Positions 5,917 through 6,969 of a DNA stretch of 6,969 nucleotides are shown here, in pieces. The translations under genes and the position numbers were made by a program. Under the pieces are notes generated by a model. It was not told where the DNA came from. It saw nothing but the letters and a program-made list of their open reading frames with translations, and made no database searches. Within the stretch, counting starts at the first letter, position 1, and the number at the start of each line of letters is the position of its first letter. The DNA comes from Candidatus Omnitrophota bacterium (GTDB taxonomy: Bacteria > Omnitrophota > Omnitrophia > Omnitrophales > Aquincolibacteriaceae): the NCBI GenBank assembly GCA_023819025.1, contig JAMWDC010000110.1, positions 1 to 6,969 of the forward strand, written 5' to 3'.

Positions 5917-6969
5917 AGAGTTGTTCTTCCTCGATCGGGAGAAATTTGCGGATACCAACGGCTCGGTTCAGCTGGGCTTTTGCGTCCAAATAATCTTTGA
6001 GGGCTTTATGCAATTCTCCGCGCTCCCGCAAAAGGTCAATTTCGGCCTGAAGGTACTCCGATATTTCAACCTCATTGCGTGCCAAGCGGTGTTCGGCTAA
6101 ACGCACGAGCCGTTCCCGGTAGCTGACCCGCTGTAAGGTCGATTTGACCTGAATGCGGGCTTTCTGAAAATCAAAGTATGCCTTCTTGACATCCTGAATG
6201 ACTTCTTTCTCGGCATTTTCCAGTTTGGCAATTTGTTCGAGTTTTTCCACCTCAGCTTCCTTGGCCTCCGTGAATTTATCCAGCCCGTCCAACAAACTCA
6301 CGCCAAACGTGTTCCGCGTCACTTGAGAGCCGGCTCCTTGCAAGAACTGGGTTACGGAAGGAGGTTGTTCATTATTTTCGAAGGTATAGTTCAATTTGCT
6401 GATACCCACATTCCAGTTCAGTTCCAGCATGAAACGGAATTCCTCCCGAAGCCCCGGATCTGTGCTATCGATGTCGAATGCCTCCCCTAATTTACCGAAA
6501 TCTAAAACAACGTCCACCTGAGGGAGCATTTCTCCCCACCGGATGCGTTCTTCCAAACGAGCAACCTGTAATTTGGCGGATTCGATTCGGAGCTCCGGCC
6601 GATTACCGTAAGCCAAATCCACCAATTCCCCCAAAGTGGGTACCTGGATCGCTCCTTCAAACGGATAAGGCCCCTCTTCCGCTGTTTTTGTGTCCTTGTC
6701 GGACTGCGGCTCCAATTCCGTCTCCGATTCCGGCTGCGATTCTGACTCCGATTCCATGGCCTGGCTTGTTAAAGCCTCAATATCATAGAATACTTCCACT
6801 TCAAGATCGTCTTGGATCGATAGGTCTAAATATTTTTGGAGGTCGAGTTTCGCTAATTCCAATTCCTGCTTCGCCGTTTCGAAATCATACGTCATTTGGC
6901 TGGACAACGACCGCACGTTCAAGTGTTCGATCTCGGATATAATTTTCTCTTTGAATTTTTGTTCGGATA
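5906..6969 (-). CDS. Outer-membrane efflux channel (TolC/OprM-like), C-terminal part, 5' end beyond right edge
   Basis: This gene encodes the exit duct of the pump. The reading frame is open to the right edge (353 sense codons visible), so the signal peptide and most of the first TolC repeat are missing. A TTG at 6922 is not a credible start because the helix continues upstream in frame (SEQKFKEKIISEIEHL). Numbering from the first visible codon: the last helix of repeat 1 is at about 1-50; a variable acidic linker at about 71-99; repeat 2 starts at PTLGELVDLAYGNRPELR (110-127), the usual second OEP-family opening; extracellular strands lie at about 150-225; a long helical pair follows (about 230-330), ending in the typical AQLNRAVG (331-338). 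The tip of the last helical hairpin reads RNEVEISEYLQAE, where many family members have a Gly and Ser (G-x-x-S). The order OMF-MFP-RND-RND fixes its role as partner of the pump. It ends in TGA, overlapping the MFP start. Confidence 0.92.
   Translation of the reverse strand, partial: SEQKFKEKIISEIEHLNVRSLSSQMTYDFETAKQELELAKLDLQKYLDLSIQDDLEVEVFYDIEALTSQAMESESESQPESETELEPQSDKDTKTAEEGPYPFEGAIQVPTLGELVDLAYGNRPELRIESAKLQVARLEERIRWGEMLPQVDVVLDFGKLGEAFDIDSTDPGLREEFRFMLELNWNVGISKLNYTFENNEQPPSVTQFLQGAGSQVTRNTFGVSLLDGLDKFTEAKEAEVEKLEQIAKLENAEKEVIQDVKKAYFDFQKARIQVKSTLQRVSYRERLVRLAEHRLARNEVEISEYLQAEIDLLRERGELHKALKDYLDAKAQLNRAVGIRKFLPIEEEQLYGK
5927..5932 (-). promoter_or_regulatory. Probable ribosome binding site of the MFP gene
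   Basis: GAGGAA on the minus strand lies 10 bases before the ATG at 5916, inside the last codons of the OMF gene. Together with the 11-bp gene overlap it favours this ATG over the upstream in-frame TTG at 5958 and suggests translational coupling to the OMF. Confidence 0.5.
6707..6754 (-). repeat. 12-bp in-frame tandem repeat (four copies) within the OMF gene
   Basis: On the coding strand there are four adjacent 12-bp units: GAATCGGAGTCA, GAATCGCAGCCG, GAATCGGAGACG and GAATTGGAGCCG. All begin with GAAT, and three share GAATCG. They encode ESES, ESQP, ESET and ELEP, giving an acidic Ser/Glu stretch. It lies in the linker between the two TolC repeats, predicted to be on the periplasmic equatorial part of the channel. 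Since 12 is a multiple of three, gain or loss of units keeps the frame. Confidence 0.85.

Noticed and set aside
5917..5958. Upstream TTG start for the MFP, adding 14 residues
   Set aside because: It would overlap the OMF by 53 bp. The ATG at 5916 has a plausible ribosome binding site and a usual short overlap.
6920..6922. TTG as the start of the OMF
   Set aside because: The frame continues upstream to the window edge with a coherent helical sequence. A TolC protein also needs a signal peptide and a first repeat, which must lie beyond the edge.
6478..6942. Plus-strand open frame of 154 codons rich in Pro
   Set aside because: It is antisense to the OMF. Its Pro/Ile/Pro pattern comes from reading the 12-bp repeat on the wrong strand.

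Overview
The window is a single-direction stretch on the minus strand that encodes a tripartite RND-type efflux system of a Gram-negative (diderm) bacterium. In transcription order (right to left) it holds the C-terminal part of a TolC/OprM-like outer-membrane factor (OMF, cut by the right edge), a membrane fusion protein (MFP, HlyD/AcrA type), a complete RND permease (RND1, 1073 aa), and after a 203-bp non-coding gap the first 381 residues of a second, different RND permease (RND2, cut by the left edge). The organism cannot be named from this sequence. The need for an outer-membrane channel indicates a diderm, base composition looks near 50% GC, and the divergent sequences plus a probable decayed intergenic repeat fit an environmental lineage better than a well-studied enterobacterium; this is inference.

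Layout: 5906-6969 OMF (partial), overlapping by 11 bp the MFP at 4573-5916. RND1 (1348-4569) follows after three bases. Positions 1145-1347 are non-coding and carry GC-rich, imperfectly palindromic sequence that looks like a decayed dispersed repeat. RND2 starts at 1144 and runs off the left edge. The first three genes are tightly packed and almost certainly co-transcribed and translationally coupled. RND2 is probably read from the same transcript, but the gap leaves room for separate control. No promoter is visible, since the operon begins beyond the right edge, and no convincing terminator is seen.

How the parts work together: RND permeases sit in the inner membrane as trimers and use the proton gradient to drive export. 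The MFP, anchored in the inner membrane, bridges the permease to the OMF, which forms the exit duct through the outer membrane. Two RND genes behind one MFP recall MdtABC/MuxABC, where two different RND subunits form one mixed pump. Whether RND1 and RND2 do so here is not shown. The substrate cannot be read from the sequence.

Nothing here is a wholly new system. The points worth attention are structural departures inside known families: a 12-bp in-frame minisatellite giving an acidic Ser/Glu linker in the OMF, a charged insertion of about 40 residues in the predicted docking domain of RND1, a proline-rich cytoplasmic extension of about 70 residues on the MFP, a proton-relay site with a single aspartate in RND1, and non-canonical MFP and OMF tip residues.
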